This document shows positions 17,908 through 26,315 of a stretch of DNA of 64,000 nucleotides, in pieces. Positions within the stretch are counted from its first letter, which is position 1; each line of letters begins with the position of its first letter. The DNA comes from Neptunicella marina (lineage in GTDB: Bacteria > Pseudomonadota > Gammaproteobacteria > Enterobacterales > Alteromonadaceae): NCBI RefSeq assembly GCF_014270035.1, contig NZ_JACNEP010000013.1, positions 31,603 through 95,602 on the forward strand. Reading direction: 5' to 3'. Both the position numbers and the translations under genes were made by a program. The notes beneath the pieces were generated by a model that ran no database searches, was not told the DNA's origin, and saw only the letters and a program-made list of their open reading frames with translations.

Positions 17908-18069
17908 CTACTTTAGCTTACCTTTTGGTGTGGCAAAAAATGCAGCGGGAATCGCTAACGGGCCTAAGATAAAGGCATAGCAGAACCAATTCATCAGAGA
18001 CGCCCTTCGCCAGTATGCAATGCACAATACCAGCACTATACTCAGCAAATAAATCGCAATAAATAACAT
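17908..18069 (-). CDS. Small two-segment membrane protein
   Basis: A 53-residue frame starts with ATG at 18069 after a strong GGAGG and ends KGKLK-stop. It has an N-terminal hydrophobic segment (LFIAIYLLSIVLVLCIAYW) and a second one (WFCYAFILGPLAIPAAFFA). The pattern resembles small superfamily-type membrane proteins often missed in annotation. Function unknown. Confidence 0.65.
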   Translation of the reverse strand: MLFIAIYLLSIVLVLCIAYWRRASLMNWFCYAFILGPLAIPAAFFATPKGKLK

Positions 18070-18092
18070 AAGCTTACCTCCTTATATCGCGA

Positions 18093-18653
18093 TTAAGGCG
18101 ATATAAGTTTTAGCTGTGGCCACTGCTTTAACCAGTTTTTATTTTGTACCCGTTGTTGAAAAATAAGCGGGTCTCGCAATGGGTTGGCAGATAACTCACC
18201 ACAAAATAATGTGTGCCAGCCAAAACAGGCAAAAGCCTGAAATTGCCCGTTAACTAAACGCACGGCAACTGCCGTTTGCTGTTCTATCCAGTAGCTAATC
18301 GCCTGTTTGGTATTTTGGTATGGACTATGGCCATTTCTGCTGTGCATTCTGGCCTGATTACGAACTTGCCAGTTCACCTCAGGCATCCACCTCGTCAAAG
18401 TGTGTTCAACGGCTCTATCCTGCGCCGGATCGCGCTGTGCGGGATCAAAATAAACCACATCAATATCATTTAGCGCTGTTGGAGTTGTATACAGGTGAAT
18501 ATGATCCCACACCAGATTGCGCACAAAACCAGCCCCAATATAACAGTCTGGTAATTGCAATGATGCCACTGCCGTCAGGACGTTCATTCGATACGAGTCT
18601 TGTTTTAACAATTCAAACAGCTTTTGCTGATGACGGTGTTCAATGTGGCTCAT
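18093..18653 (-). CDS. Nucleotidyltransferase family protein (PF06042 type)
   Basis: The 186-residue protein contains CYIGAGFVRNLVWD and NDIDVVYFDP, the GxG/GxVR and DxD features of this minimal nucleotidyltransferase family, and FFGWHTLF-like CFGWHTLFCGEL near the end. The catalytic acids are Asp in LNDIDVVYF. The substrate is unknown. Its start region overlaps the end of the neighbouring acetyltransferase gene by four bases (ATGA). Confidence 0.82.
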   Translation of the reverse strand: MSHIEHRHQQKLFELLKQDSYRMNVLTAVASLQLPDCYIGAGFVRNLVWDHIHLYTTPTALNDIDVVYFDPAQRDPAQDRAVEHTLTRWMPEVNWQVRNQARMHSRNGHSPYQNTKQAISYWIEQQTAVAVRLVNGQFQAFACFGWHTLFCGELSANPLRDPLIFQQRVQNKNWLKQWPQLKLISP

Positions 18654-19132
18654 AAGGTGGTGGTGAGTTTATCGATTTGTAACCTCATCACCACAACTTG
18701 TTTTCCATTACTTTCCAGCTGATGAATTGGCTTAAAACCTGATTTGGCATAAATGCCACCGGACAAATCCTCTGTTTGCAAATAAAGCTCAGTAATACCC
18801 AGTGTTTTGGCTTTTTCAATTAATGCAGCAACCAGATGACTGGCGATGCCAAGTCCGCGCCAGTGTTTATCCACATATATTCCACCCATCCAGACCGGGT
18901 ATTGCTCAAACTGCGGCATCTCCCGCCACTTTAATTCACCAGCTGCAACAATTTGGCCCAAATGTCGGACCAACATCAACAAAGGTACCTGTTCGCGATT
19001 ATCGGAACGCGTTAGTTTTGCCGCAATATTTTGTAAACTCACATCCTTATGTTTACGGCCCCATTTGTTGTAGTACCAACCTGCAACCTTGCCCAATGCC
19101 GCGGGCGCATCCGCCAGCAAAACAAATTCCAT
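18650..19132 (-). CDS. GNAT N-acetyltransferase
   Basis: Beginning at MEFVLLADAP, the 160-residue protein has the GNAT motif A region IYVDKHWRGLGIASHLVAALIEKA and LYLQTEDLSGGIYAKSGF. The acetyl-CoA loop is RGLGIA. It overlaps the nucleotidyltransferase gene as ATGA, so the two are coupled. Substrate unknown. Confidence 0.82.
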   Translation of the reverse strand: MEFVLLADAPAALGKVAGWYYNKWGRKHKDVSLQNIAAKLTRSDNREQVPLLMLVRHLGQIVAAGELKWREMPQFEQYPVWMGGIYVDKHWRGLGIASHLVAALIEKAKTLGITELYLQTEDLSGGIYAKSGFKPIHQLESNGKQVVVMRLQIDKLTTTL

Positions 19133-19139
19133 AAATAAC

Positions 19140-19379
19140 TTATTTTTCCTTGCCCTGCTGTTGCTGATGTTTTTGCATACGAGCATTAAATTGTAATACC
19201 CCACCCAAAATAACCCCAAGCGCAATTCCGGTAGCTATGCCTTGCGCAAACTGCCCGGACATCACACCATAAGCCGCCCCCATAATCAGGCCCACTAAAA
19301 CCCCCATTCCCATTGATCCTTTAGGTGCTTCAGATTCGGAAGATTGCTCATCGGGCGAATTTTGTTTGTGTTGTTGCAT
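19140..19379 (-). CDS. Small glycine-zipper membrane protein
   Basis: The 79-residue protein has a polar N-terminus, two glycine-rich hydrophobic segments (MGMGVLVGLIMGAAYGVM and IATGIALGVILGGVL) and a Gln/Lys-rich tail. Such glycine zippers pack tightly in membranes. A similar protein is encoded at 36308-36505. Function unknown. Confidence 0.65.
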   Translation of the reverse strand: MQQHKQNSPDEQSSESEAPKGSMGMGVLVGLIMGAAYGVMSGQFAQGIATGIALGVILGGVLQFNARMQKHQQQQGKEK

Positions 19380-19395
19380 ATGTCAGGTTACCTGT

Positions 19396-19842
19396 TTATT
19401 TACGAACTAAGTCGATTGTATATTGCTGCGGGACTCCCTGTTGATCAGTCCATTTTTGCGTCACGCGCAAATGATCAGAATCCGTTTTTTCCCAACAAAA
19501 TGAACTAGGGGCTTCCAACGGAACAAAGCAGGCGCGATTATCTGTGATATCGCTAGCCTTCCAGCTAAAATCATTCCATACCGAGATAACTTCCCCCTGT
19601 TCCAGACGAATAATACTACTATCCCCGGCTACGCTAAAAGCACGGTCTTTATAACGTGTTGAGCGGATTTGATATTGGCTGTCGAATGAATAGGCTTCAT
19701 AAAATTCACTACCATCAGGAGCCTTACCTACCCATTCGCCGAGCAAAAAGTCCAGTTGTTCAAAGCGCTGCTGACCAGGCAGTGGGGGCGTCGAGGAGCA
19801 AGCAGAAATGAACAGTATAAGTCCCCCAATAAAAACCCGCAT
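19396..19842 (-). CDS. Lipoprotein of the DUF6265 type
   Basis: The 148-residue precursor has a signal peptide ending in the lipobox ISAC (Cys15), then FLLGEWVGKAPDGSEFYEAYS, the start of the DUF6265-like beta-barrel fold. It is distantly similar to the frameshifted gene at 45675-46195. It should sit in the outer membrane. Function unknown. Confidence 0.72.
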   Translation of the reverse strand: MRVFIGGLILFISACSSTPPLPGQQRFEQLDFLLGEWVGKAPDGSEFYEAYSFDSQYQIRSTRYKDRAFSVAGDSSIIRLEQGEVISVWNDFSWKASDITDNRACFVPLEAPSSFCWEKTDSDHLRVTQKWTDQQGVPQQYTIDLVRK

Positions 19843-19901
19843 TTTACTCTCCTCCAGATTTAATCCGCGATATGAAACAACAGCTAACTAAACGCTACCG
19901 G

Positions 19902-20435
19902 TTACAGGCTGTCCGGACTCAGCTTAGCCATCAACTGATCAAATGTCGCAAAATGGTAAAATCTATCAGCCTGCACATTACTGAGCCCGGCGTTAACCAA
20001 TATTGCAAACAACCCGGTTTGTAATGCGGGCATGATATCAGTTTTTATTGTGTCCCCTATCATCATAACCTGCTGAGGCTGGCATGCCAGTGCCCGGATA
20101 ATCGCCGGGTAATAATCGTTATCGGTTTTGGTTAACCCCAGTTCACGCTGGCAGAAAATATCAGTGAAAAATGAAGCGATACTGGCACGCTCCAGCGCAG
20201 CTGTAATCTCACTTTTATCAGAATCCTGCGCATTGGTTGCCACATACAGTCTGTGACTGTCGGATAATCGCTCAAGCAATGGCATCACTCCAGCAACTAA
20301 TTCGATATACGGCCACTGATACATCTTCCCTGAATAATGAGGAAAATCCAACATCAGTGTATTGCCCCAGTCAAATAGCACCACATCGGTTTGTTGAAAT
20401 AAATCGACTAAAGATAGCTGGCTGTGAACAGACAT
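19902..20435 (-). CDS. HAD-superfamily hydrolase
   Basis: The 177-residue protein has HAD motif I as VLFDWGNTL (nucleophile Asp; the usual second Asp of DxD is Gly), motif II in LYVATNAQD, a Lys in ELGLTKTDND and motif III as MMIGDTIKTDI. The variant motif I is seen in a known HAD subgroup. It is probably a phosphatase of unknown substrate. Start at MSVHSQ (20435). Confidence 0.8.
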   Translation of the reverse strand: MSVHSQLSLVDLFQQTDVVLFDWGNTLMLDFPHYSGKMYQWPYIELVAGVMPLLERLSDSHRLYVATNAQDSDKSEITAALERASIASFFTDIFCQRELGLTKTDNDYYPAIIRALACQPQQVMMIGDTIKTDIMPALQTGLFAILVNAGLSNVQADRFYHFATFDQLMAKLSPDSL

Positions 20436-20561
20436 AAAATGTAGTGAGTTGATTAATGACACAAGAACTGACCATATCACTAATGTGATGAAATTAAGCT
20501 GAAAAAAACGTAAAAATTTTCCTCATTCGACAAGGGGGTAATAAAGCTATTTTTTGCTCAC

Positions 20562-20593
20562 AAAAAAACAAGGCGACCGGTGGCCACCTTGTT
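20562..20593 (-). terminator. Intrinsic terminator after the carboxymuconolactone decarboxylase-like gene
   Basis: Read on the minus strand, AACAAGGTGGCC pairs (with two G-U pairs) with GGTCGCCTTGTT and is followed by a run of seven T. Confidence 0.75.
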
Positions 20594-20603
20594 CTAAGAC
20601 GGC

Positions 20604-21068
20604 TTAACCAAGGGTTACGTCAGGGGTAAACCCCATACTGATAGCCACCCGGTTCCAGCTGTTTATGGATAAAATAATTGCGGTTAACTCTGCGACACCT
20701 TTTTCACCAAATAAAGCTATAACCGCTTGGTAATGCTGCTCAATCACACTTTGAGACGGGATGCGTGTCAGTGATTCAGCCCAGTTTAGTGCGGCCTGCT
20801 CTTTATCGGTGAAATATGCCGGAGCTTCATGCCAGCTTAATAAAATATCCAGACGTTGCTGATACTCTCCATCTTTGCGTGCCTCACCAGCATGCATATG
20901 CTGACAAAAGCAACAGCCATTGATTTGTGACACTCTTAGTTTAATAAGATGTTTAAGTGAAACACTGATATTGTCGCTATCACTGATTTTTTCCAGTGCC
21001 AGCAGACTGTCCACCAGATGGGGGACATTACGGTAAAAATCGTTACGGGATAATCGGCTATGTTGCAT
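20604..21068 (-). CDS. AhpD-like carboxymuconolactone decarboxylase family protein
   Basis: The 154-residue protein has GCCFCQHMHAGEARK, the CxxC..H motif of AhpD-like peroxidase-linked disulfide proteins, and TDKEQAALNWAESLTRIP. Members reduce peroxides or act as oxidoreductases. The AraC-type regulator gene is 41 bases upstream on the same strand, and a terminator follows, so the two form a unit. Confidence 0.86.
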   Translation of the reverse strand: MQHSRLSRNDFYRNVPHLVDSLLALEKISDSDNISVSLKHLIKLRVSQINGCCFCQHMHAGEARKDGEYQQRLDILLSWHEAPAYFTDKEQAALNWAESLTRIPSQSVIEQHYQAVIALFGEKGVAELTAIILSINSWNRVAISMGFTPDVTLG

Positions 21069-21109
21069 ATGTTGTCTCCTGTTAAAGTTTCGGAAACAGT
21101 AGCGGCCAA

Positions 21110-21907
21110 TTAATGACGAATATTGTAAATATGCGACAATTTTCGTTGACGGTATGTCTGAGGTGTTTGCATGGTAAAACGTTTAAAAATATGACTAAAA
21201 TGCGCCTGATCATAGAAGCCACACTGCTGAGCAATATCACTCAGACTAAGCTCGGCCTGAAGGATTAATTCCCGGGCCTGTCTGATGCGCAACAATTGCG
21301 TAACTTGCAACGGAGAGAAACCCGTCTCGCGACGAAATTCTCTTTCCACTGTTCGTCGCGACAATCCCCGTTGTTGCAATGCCTCAATCCGGTAATCACT
21401 ATCACTAAATACTGCCCACCATTGCTGTAACCTTCCCGGTGTAACACTGTGTCTTTGTGCTAACAACAGCAACCACTGCTGTATTAACTGAACATTACTG
21501 ACTTTACTATGCTGCAGCAGATGCTGTAGTTCATCAGCCATATCCGGAGCAATATCAACCAGAGGCAGGCTGTCTTCTGCGATCAGTTCTGAGGGTTCGA
21601 TGTCCAGCAATGCATGCATTCCTCCCGGTAAAAAGTGTACACCAGCCAGCTGATGCTGATTATCCACTTGTTTACGATAAGGTTTATGCGAAGAACTTAG
21701 TAAAATGTAATATTGGCCGTCATCGTAGTGCACAACCAGTTTCCCCCCGGGGTCAGGGTACATTACATGTTCGGAGACAACTTTTTGTTCAGGGTCGCTA
21801 TAACCTGAAGACCATAGATTCATTACCCAGTGACGGAGTTCGGCGACAGGGGAGTAGTGCCGAAATCCAAGATAAGCAAGTTGTGCATTCAACCAGGGGC
21901 GCGACAT
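21110..21907 (-). CDS. AraC-family regulator with DUF6597 N-terminal domain
   Basis: The 265-residue protein has an N-terminal ligand-binding-like region with GVHFLPGGMHALLD (DUF6597 pattern) and a C-terminal AraC HTH pair (about 170-255: RGLSRRTVEREFRRETGFSP, LSLSDIAQQCGFYDQAHFSH). Start chosen at MSRPWLNAQL. It probably controls the AhpD-like gene just downstream. Confidence 0.87.
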   Translation of the reverse strand: MSRPWLNAQLAYLGFRHYSPVAELRHWVMNLWSSGYSDPEQKVVSEHVMYPDPGGKLVVHYDDGQYYILLSSSHKPYRKQVDNQHQLAGVHFLPGGMHALLDIEPSELIAEDSLPLVDIAPDMADELQHLLQHSKVSNVQLIQQWLLLLAQRHSVTPGRLQQWWAVFSDSDYRIEALQQRGLSRRTVEREFRRETGFSPLQVTQLLRIRQARELILQAELSLSDIAQQCGFYDQAHFSHIFKRFTMQTPQTYRQRKLSHIYNIRH

Positions 21908-21988
21908 AAAATTAATGACCAACCAGAGATTGGCTGATCACAGCAGAAAAACACACAAGACACAACGATTACCTGTATGTGCCGTCAC

Positions 21989-23203
21989 TTAATGAGGCAG
22001 GCTTTCCAGAGCACAGGGTCTGGCAAAATAAAACCCTTGTGCGTAATCAATGCCCAGTTTTTCAAGCATCTGACATTCCGCCAGTGTTTCCACCCCTTCT
22101 GCTACCAGATCAAAATGGCTGGCTGCCGCAAAACCGATAAAAGCACTGGTTAACGCCTGTTTCTGGTTATCGCTATCAATATTCTCAATCAAACTGCGAT
22201 CTATTTTTACGATATCAGGATGAATTGCCAAAATATGCCTGAAACTGGAAAAGCCTGCACCGGCATCATCGATGGCAATTTTCATTCCCTGTTTTCGTAA
22301 CGGTAATAAAGCCGTTTCAATAAGCTGATAGTCTGCAATAGCAGCATGTTCGGTAATCTCCAGCACAATGCGTTTGGCTGGCAAGCGGCACAACACCGCA
22401 TAAAAACTGGGACTTAAAATATAATCCGGCGTGATATTAATCGATAAATAACAGCCCGGCGGCAAGGATGGTAAGGCTTTTTTTGCTTGCACCACGACCC
22501 TTTCGTTCAGCTTTTCAGATAAGTCCACACTTAATGATTCACGAAAAAGTACATCTGGTGCCCAATCTATACTGGCAACCCGCGCCAACGATTCGAATCC
22601 CCGGTAACTGTGGTCACGTAAACTGACAATTGGCTGAAAATGTAATCCAAGACGATCATCCTGAATAATATCGTTAATTTTTTTACGCAGCAGGTTTAAA
22701 TGGTTTCGGGCCATATGATGACTTTCGATAAGGGTGGCAACCATATCGGCAAACACCTTGAATACATCCAGGTCGTGTTGCAATAAATCAAAGTTGGGTA
22801 AACGACTAAAGGCACAAAAAGTGCCGTAAACACTACCATCACTGAGCAGAATGGGGACGCTAATATGTGCCCCCACTGGCAATGTGTGGGTAACAGCTAA
22901 ATCATTTACCGCGGGTTCCTGGCGGGCATCACACACCAGTTGAGGCATACGCCCATCAGCAATACGCTTACAAAAACTTAATTCCAGTGGATCACTATCC
23001 CCAACATGAATAAATTCGGCCCCATGTTGGGCATCAATAAATTCAAATACCCGACGACCATCGACAAAATGCGATACAAAAGCAACTTCCATATTCAGTC
23101 GCATGCGAACTGACACCAGTAATTGATGAATAAGGTCACTGATTTTTTGATGAGTTGAGGAGTCCGGCAATAAAGAATTGTGATCCCAAAAGCTGTGTTC
23201 CAT
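21989..23203 (-). CDS. GAF-EAL cyclic-di-GMP phosphodiesterase
   Basis: The 404-residue cytosolic protein has a GAF domain (about 20-165) and an EAL domain (about 180-404). The EAL signature is ESLAR in GFESLARV, followed by NITPDY, LEITEHAAI, AIDDAGAGFSS, VKIDRSLI, LVAEGVET and QGFYFARP. The metal-binding acidic residues and the catalytic Glu of VAEGVE are present, so it should hydrolyse c-di-GMP. The GAF ligand is unknown. Confidence 0.9.
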   Translation of the reverse strand: MEHSFWDHNSLLPDSSTHQKISDLIHQLLVSVRMRLNMEVAFVSHFVDGRRVFEFIDAQHGAEFIHVGDSDPLELSFCKRIADGRMPQLVCDARQEPAVNDLAVTHTLPVGAHISVPILLSDGSVYGTFCAFSRLPNFDLLQHDLDVFKVFADMVATLIESHHMARNHLNLLRKKINDIIQDDRLGLHFQPIVSLRDHSYRGFESLARVASIDWAPDVLFRESLSVDLSEKLNERVVVQAKKALPSLPPGCYLSINITPDYILSPSFYAVLCRLPAKRIVLEITEHAAIADYQLIETALLPLRKQGMKIAIDDAGAGFSSFRHILAIHPDIVKIDRSLIENIDSDNQKQALTSAFIGFAAASHFDLVAEGVETLAECQMLEKLGIDYAQGFYFARPCALESLPH

Positions 23204-23313
23204 GGCAAAACCTTCACTTGCGAGTCTGAAATTTAGCTGACGACAACACGGCCTGACAATCAGCGATTTAGTAAGTTTAGGTCAATTTCAGCAAGGAGTG
23301 AGTGAAGTGTTTT

Positions 23314-23724
23314 TTATTTGAGATGAGGAAAGGTTTTAAAACGTTCAGTCGCAGCGAGATTTTGCTCCCAACCGGCCTGACTCTGGGTAAACAGATGAGC
23401 AGTAGGTTTAATATCCACCGGTTGATCAAGGCTTCCGGCGGGCACGACTAACAATGAGAGATCATGATTCTCAAAGGGTAAAGCCGAACCACATTGCTGG
23501 CAAAATGCTCTTGCATGGCGACTGGCCGGCAGGTGAAATTGAGTGACCTTGTCTTTCCCTTCTAACCATTCCAGACGGGCGCTGGATGAGAATAAATTTG
23601 CAGCATGAGCGCTACCGGTATCTTTCTGACAATACTGGCAATGACACAGATAAAACTGTTCAAATTTACCGGTAACACAGTATTTAACCGACTGACACAA
23701 ACAACTTCCATGGTATTTTTGCAT
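23314..23724 (-). CDS. GFA family protein
   Basis: The 136-residue protein has GSCLCQSVKY, LCHCQYCQKDTGSAHA and AFCQQCGSALPF, the two-zinc GFA pattern. It lies 11 bases downstream of the metallo-beta-lactamase gene and probably shares its message. Function unknown. Confidence 0.87.
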   Translation of the reverse strand: MQKYHGSCLCQSVKYCVTGKFEQFYLCHCQYCQKDTGSAHAANLFSSSARLEWLEGKDKVTQFHLPASRHARAFCQQCGSALPFENHDLSLLVVPAGSLDQPVDIKPTAHLFTQSQAGWEQNLAATERFKTFPHLK

Positions 23725-23735
23725 CTGAACGTCCT

Positions 23736-24458
23736 TTAATTTTTTTGTTTGTCTGTGGCCATGTGCAATGTGTGCAGCAACAAGAACTGATCACCAACAT
23801 CGCCGTGTCCGGGAATAACCTGTTTAGCTTTAGGGAACTGATGCTGCAATTGTTTAATCGATTCAGGCCACTGCTGCATGACCGCTTCACCGGTATACCC
23901 CAGATTACCGGTTTCAGCTGCTCGCACCAAACAGCCGCCAAATAACACTTTATCATCCGCCAGCCACACTACCGCGTTATCCTCGGTATGCCCGCCACCA
24001 GCAAAATAAAGCTGAATTTTATTCTGCACTAACCAGAAACTATCTCCTTTCACAGAGTGCGTTGCTTGTGTTTTTTGATGTTGTGCCAGTAATTGATTAG
24101 TACGTTCAAATACATAAGTTGGAACAGATTGCCGGTTTAAAAAAGCCAGTCCGGCAGTTCTGTCCTCATGCCAGTGTGTTGAAACTGCACCTTTAAGGGT
24201 TAAACCTTTATGTTTGATCCATTTATACAGGATCTGCATATCGCTTTCGGACCAGGGCGTATCCACCAAATAGGCATCCGCTCCGTCACTCACCACCAGA
24301 CCATTGGATGAAACCAGTCCAAAACCCGATACTTCTTTAAAAGAAATGTGTTGATACAAGTGCTCATTGAGTTGCTTGATTTCCAACGTTTTGCCAGAGG
24401 CGCCGCAGTAGGAACTGCACAACAATAGTAAAACCAGTATTTTTTGCATACGACTCAT
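23736..24458 (-). CDS. Subclass B1-type metallo-beta-lactamase
   Basis: The 240-residue precursor has a signal peptide (about residues 1-22, ILVLLLLCSSYCGA). All six B1 zinc ligands are in place: His95, His97 and Asp99 in STHWHEDRTAGL, His157 in GGGHTEDNAVVWL, Cys176 in VLFGGCLVR and His218 in VIPGHGDVG. The Cys221-equivalent and GNLG with its Asn separate it from B2, B3 and glyoxalase II enzymes. Arg179 stands where IMP has Lys224. Length fits B1. It would hydrolyse beta-lactams in the periplasm; activity and spectrum are inferred. The upstream GNAT gene ends one base before the start, and a GFA gene follows, so it is in an operon. Confidence 0.87.
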   Translation of the reverse strand: MSRMQKILVLLLLCSSYCGASGKTLEIKQLNEHLYQHISFKEVSGFGLVSSNGLVVSDGADAYLVDTPWSESDMQILYKWIKHKGLTLKGAVSTHWHEDRTAGLAFLNRQSVPTYVFERTNQLLAQHQKTQATHSVKGDSFWLVQNKIQLYFAGGGHTEDNAVVWLADDKVLFGGCLVRAAETGNLGYTGEAVMQQWPESIKQLQHQFPKAKQVIPGHGDVGDQFLLLHTLHMATDKQKN

Positions 24459-24459
24459 C

Positions 24460-24909
24460 TTAGCTTAACTGCCAACGGCATAAGCCTTTGATCGATACAT
24501 CCGCACCCAGTTCACGATAGAAACGAATCGCCCCATGATTGTCTTGTTCCACTTCCCAGCGAATTTGCACAGCATGCTGCTCAGAACAGACTTCACGTAA
24601 TGCCTGCATAAGCTGCTGGCCAATTTTTTGCCCCCGGTATTGCTCCCACACAAATAAATCGTCCAGATTCATTACCGTTTTGCCACGCCAGATAGAATAC
24701 ATCCAGCTGTAAGATGCATACCCGGCAATCTTACTGTCGATTTCGGCCAGCAACACTTTGAATTTGGGTTGTTCAGAAAAACCATCCTGCAATAGCTGTG
24801 TCTTGCAGGTAGTGACATATTGTTGCTGATTATGATGGGCTGCGATGGCCTGTATTAATTCAAATACGGCATCCAGGTCATCAATCCCGGCATGGCGAAT
24901 ACTGAGCAT
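24460..24909 (-). CDS. GNAT N-acetyltransferase
   Basis: The 149-residue protein shows LDDLFVWEQYRGQKIGQQLM (acetyl-CoA loop) and NHGAIRFYRELGA, the classic GNAT pattern of the small-molecule acetyltransferases. It starts on the base right after the cupin gene's stop and ends one base before the metallo-beta-lactamase start, so cupin, GNAT, MBL and GFA look like one message. Confidence 0.85.
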   Translation of the reverse strand: MLSIRHAGIDDLDAVFELIQAIAAHHNQQQYVTTCKTQLLQDGFSEQPKFKVLLAEIDSKIAGYASYSWMYSIWRGKTVMNLDDLFVWEQYRGQKIGQQLMQALREVCSEQHAVQIRWEVEQDNHGAIRFYRELGADVSIKGLCRWQLS

Positions 24910-25407
24910 CTACGACTTCTCCTGATCTGACACTTTACCTCTGGGCGGATAATCAATCTGTTCCAGATCAACCAGTTCCCAGTCGCGACTGACATTTTTA
25001 TACAGACGTTTTTTCAACACAGGGTAATCCGCTACTTCATGAGGTAATCGCTGCCCAACCACGATACAGACCAAATCCTGATTGCCGGTATTTTGCATAT
25101 TGTGTGGTAAACCATTGGCGCGATAACCGATAAAATCCCCAGCTTCAATGGCATACAGTTGCTCACCAATCCGCACCTGTCCTGTTCCCTCTAACACATA
25201 AGCACATTCATCCTCGTAATAATGCACATGTGTTTCGGTTGACCATTTGCCCGGAGCGACACGAATAATGTGGAAACCCAATCCGCTCAAGCCGGTTAAA
25301 TCGCCCAGCGATTTGTTGTTACGTTGTGCCTCGGGGTTCAGATAATGCGATTTATCTTGTCCCGGCATCTGATCAATCTGCTGTTTCTTTAATAAATATC
25401 CTTGCAT
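24910..25407 (-). CDS. Cupin-domain protein
   Basis: The 165-residue protein has a single cupin barrel: THVHYYEDECAYVLEGTGQV (motif 1 with metal His and Glu) and GDFIGYRANGLPHNMQN (motif 2). The ATG at 25407 follows AGGAGG. It is first in the run leading to the metallo-beta-lactamase. Ligand or reaction unknown. Confidence 0.84.
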   Translation of the reverse strand: MQGYLLKKQQIDQMPGQDKSHYLNPEAQRNNKSLGDLTGLSGLGFHIIRVAPGKWSTETHVHYYEDECAYVLEGTGQVRIGEQLYAIEAGDFIGYRANGLPHNMQNTGNQDLVCIVVGQRLPHEVADYPVLKKRLYKNVSRDWELVDLEQIDYPPRGKVSDQEKS

Positions 25408-25483
25408 ATCCACCTCCTCAGCAGCGCGAGTCTAATAAGAATAAAGCGGCAAGTACCTGAACTGTCTCAGGCACCGGAAAAGT

Positions 25484-25972
25484 TTATTTGATTTTTAGCA
25501 ACTCAATGTCAAATTCCAGCGCTTCATCGTAACCAAATGCAGGAGGATTGGCCTTACAGCCATAGGCCAAATCGGCAGGCACATACAATGTGAATTTGTC
25601 TCCCTCAACCATATCCGCCAACGCCAGTTGCCAGCCTTTAATCACATCTTTGACGTTCATTTCCATTGGTGCATTGGGTTGAGTCGCATCAACCAGGGTA
25701 CCGTCCAGTTTACGGGTTTGATAATACACCAGCACCTTGTCTCCGGATTCAGGGTGCCGGGTTCCCCGTCCCTTTTTAATCACCTTATACTGGTAGCCGT
25801 GTGGAGATTTTTTAACTCCCTCGCGCTTGGCATTTTCGATAAAAAATACCTGCGCTTTAACCTGATTTAGCGCCGCACCCGGTTTGGAACATTCACCAGA
25901 GGTAGAACTACAGCCCGCCATTATCGTCGAAGCAGCGCAGGCCAGAGTCAGTTGTTTAATCCTGTTCATCAT
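25484..25972 (-). CDS. FKBP-type peptidyl-prolyl isomerase lipoprotein
   Basis: The 162-residue precursor has a lipobox MAGC and then an FKBP domain (about 55-160): HGYQYKVIKKGRG, GDKVLVYYQTRKLDGTLVDAT, VIKGWQLALADMVEGDKFTLYVPADLAYG and EFDIELLKIK. It would catalyse proline isomerisation at the periplasmic face of the envelope. Confidence 0.9.
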   Translation of the reverse strand: MMNRIKQLTLACAASTIMAGCSSTSGECSKPGAALNQVKAQVFFIENAKREGVKKSPHGYQYKVIKKGRGTRHPESGDKVLVYYQTRKLDGTLVDATQPNAPMEMNVKDVIKGWQLALADMVEGDKFTLYVPADLAYGCKANPPAFGYDEALEFDIELLKIK

Positions 25973-26039
25973 TTGTTTTATACCAAAGCTAGTCATGCTA
26001 CATCATATCGGTTTTTAACAAACGATGACCAGCCTTGGG

Positions 26040-26273
26040 CTATTGTTTATTGTCCCTGGCGGGTAAATCATTACACAGTGCACAGTCAGTCCCACGACGA
26101 AAGTTTTTAACACGCACATAGGCAAAAATCGCCAGCGACACTGACGCCCAGATAAGTCCAAACTCTATTGAATATTCTGTTGATCTTCCTTTTAGGTACT
26201 GAATCCCACCTAAAAGCACAACCAATAGTGGCCATGCAATACTGTACTGGGTAATCCACTTTTTAACCGGCAT
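26040..26273 (-). CDS. Small hypothetical membrane protein
   Basis: The 77-residue protein has two hydrophobic segments (AWPLLVVLLGGIQYL and FGLIWASVSLAIFAYV) and a Cys pair, CALC, in the tail. ATG at 26273 follows AGGGAG. No family recognised. Confidence 0.6.
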   Translation of the reverse strand: MPVKKWITQYSIAWPLLVVLLGGIQYLKGRSTEYSIEFGLIWASVSLAIFAYVRVKNFRRGTDCALCNDLPARDNKQ

Positions 26274-26315
26274 CACTCCCTCCTTTTTGTGCGGTTATCT
26301 GATATTGGCCAGATG

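Noticed and set aside
23736..24458. Glyoxalase II or subclass B3 assignment for the metallo-hydrolase
   Set aside because: The Cys176 ligand, GGCLV context and HTEDNAVVWL spacing are B1 features; B3 enzymes lack this Cys ligand and glyoxalase II has a different second site.
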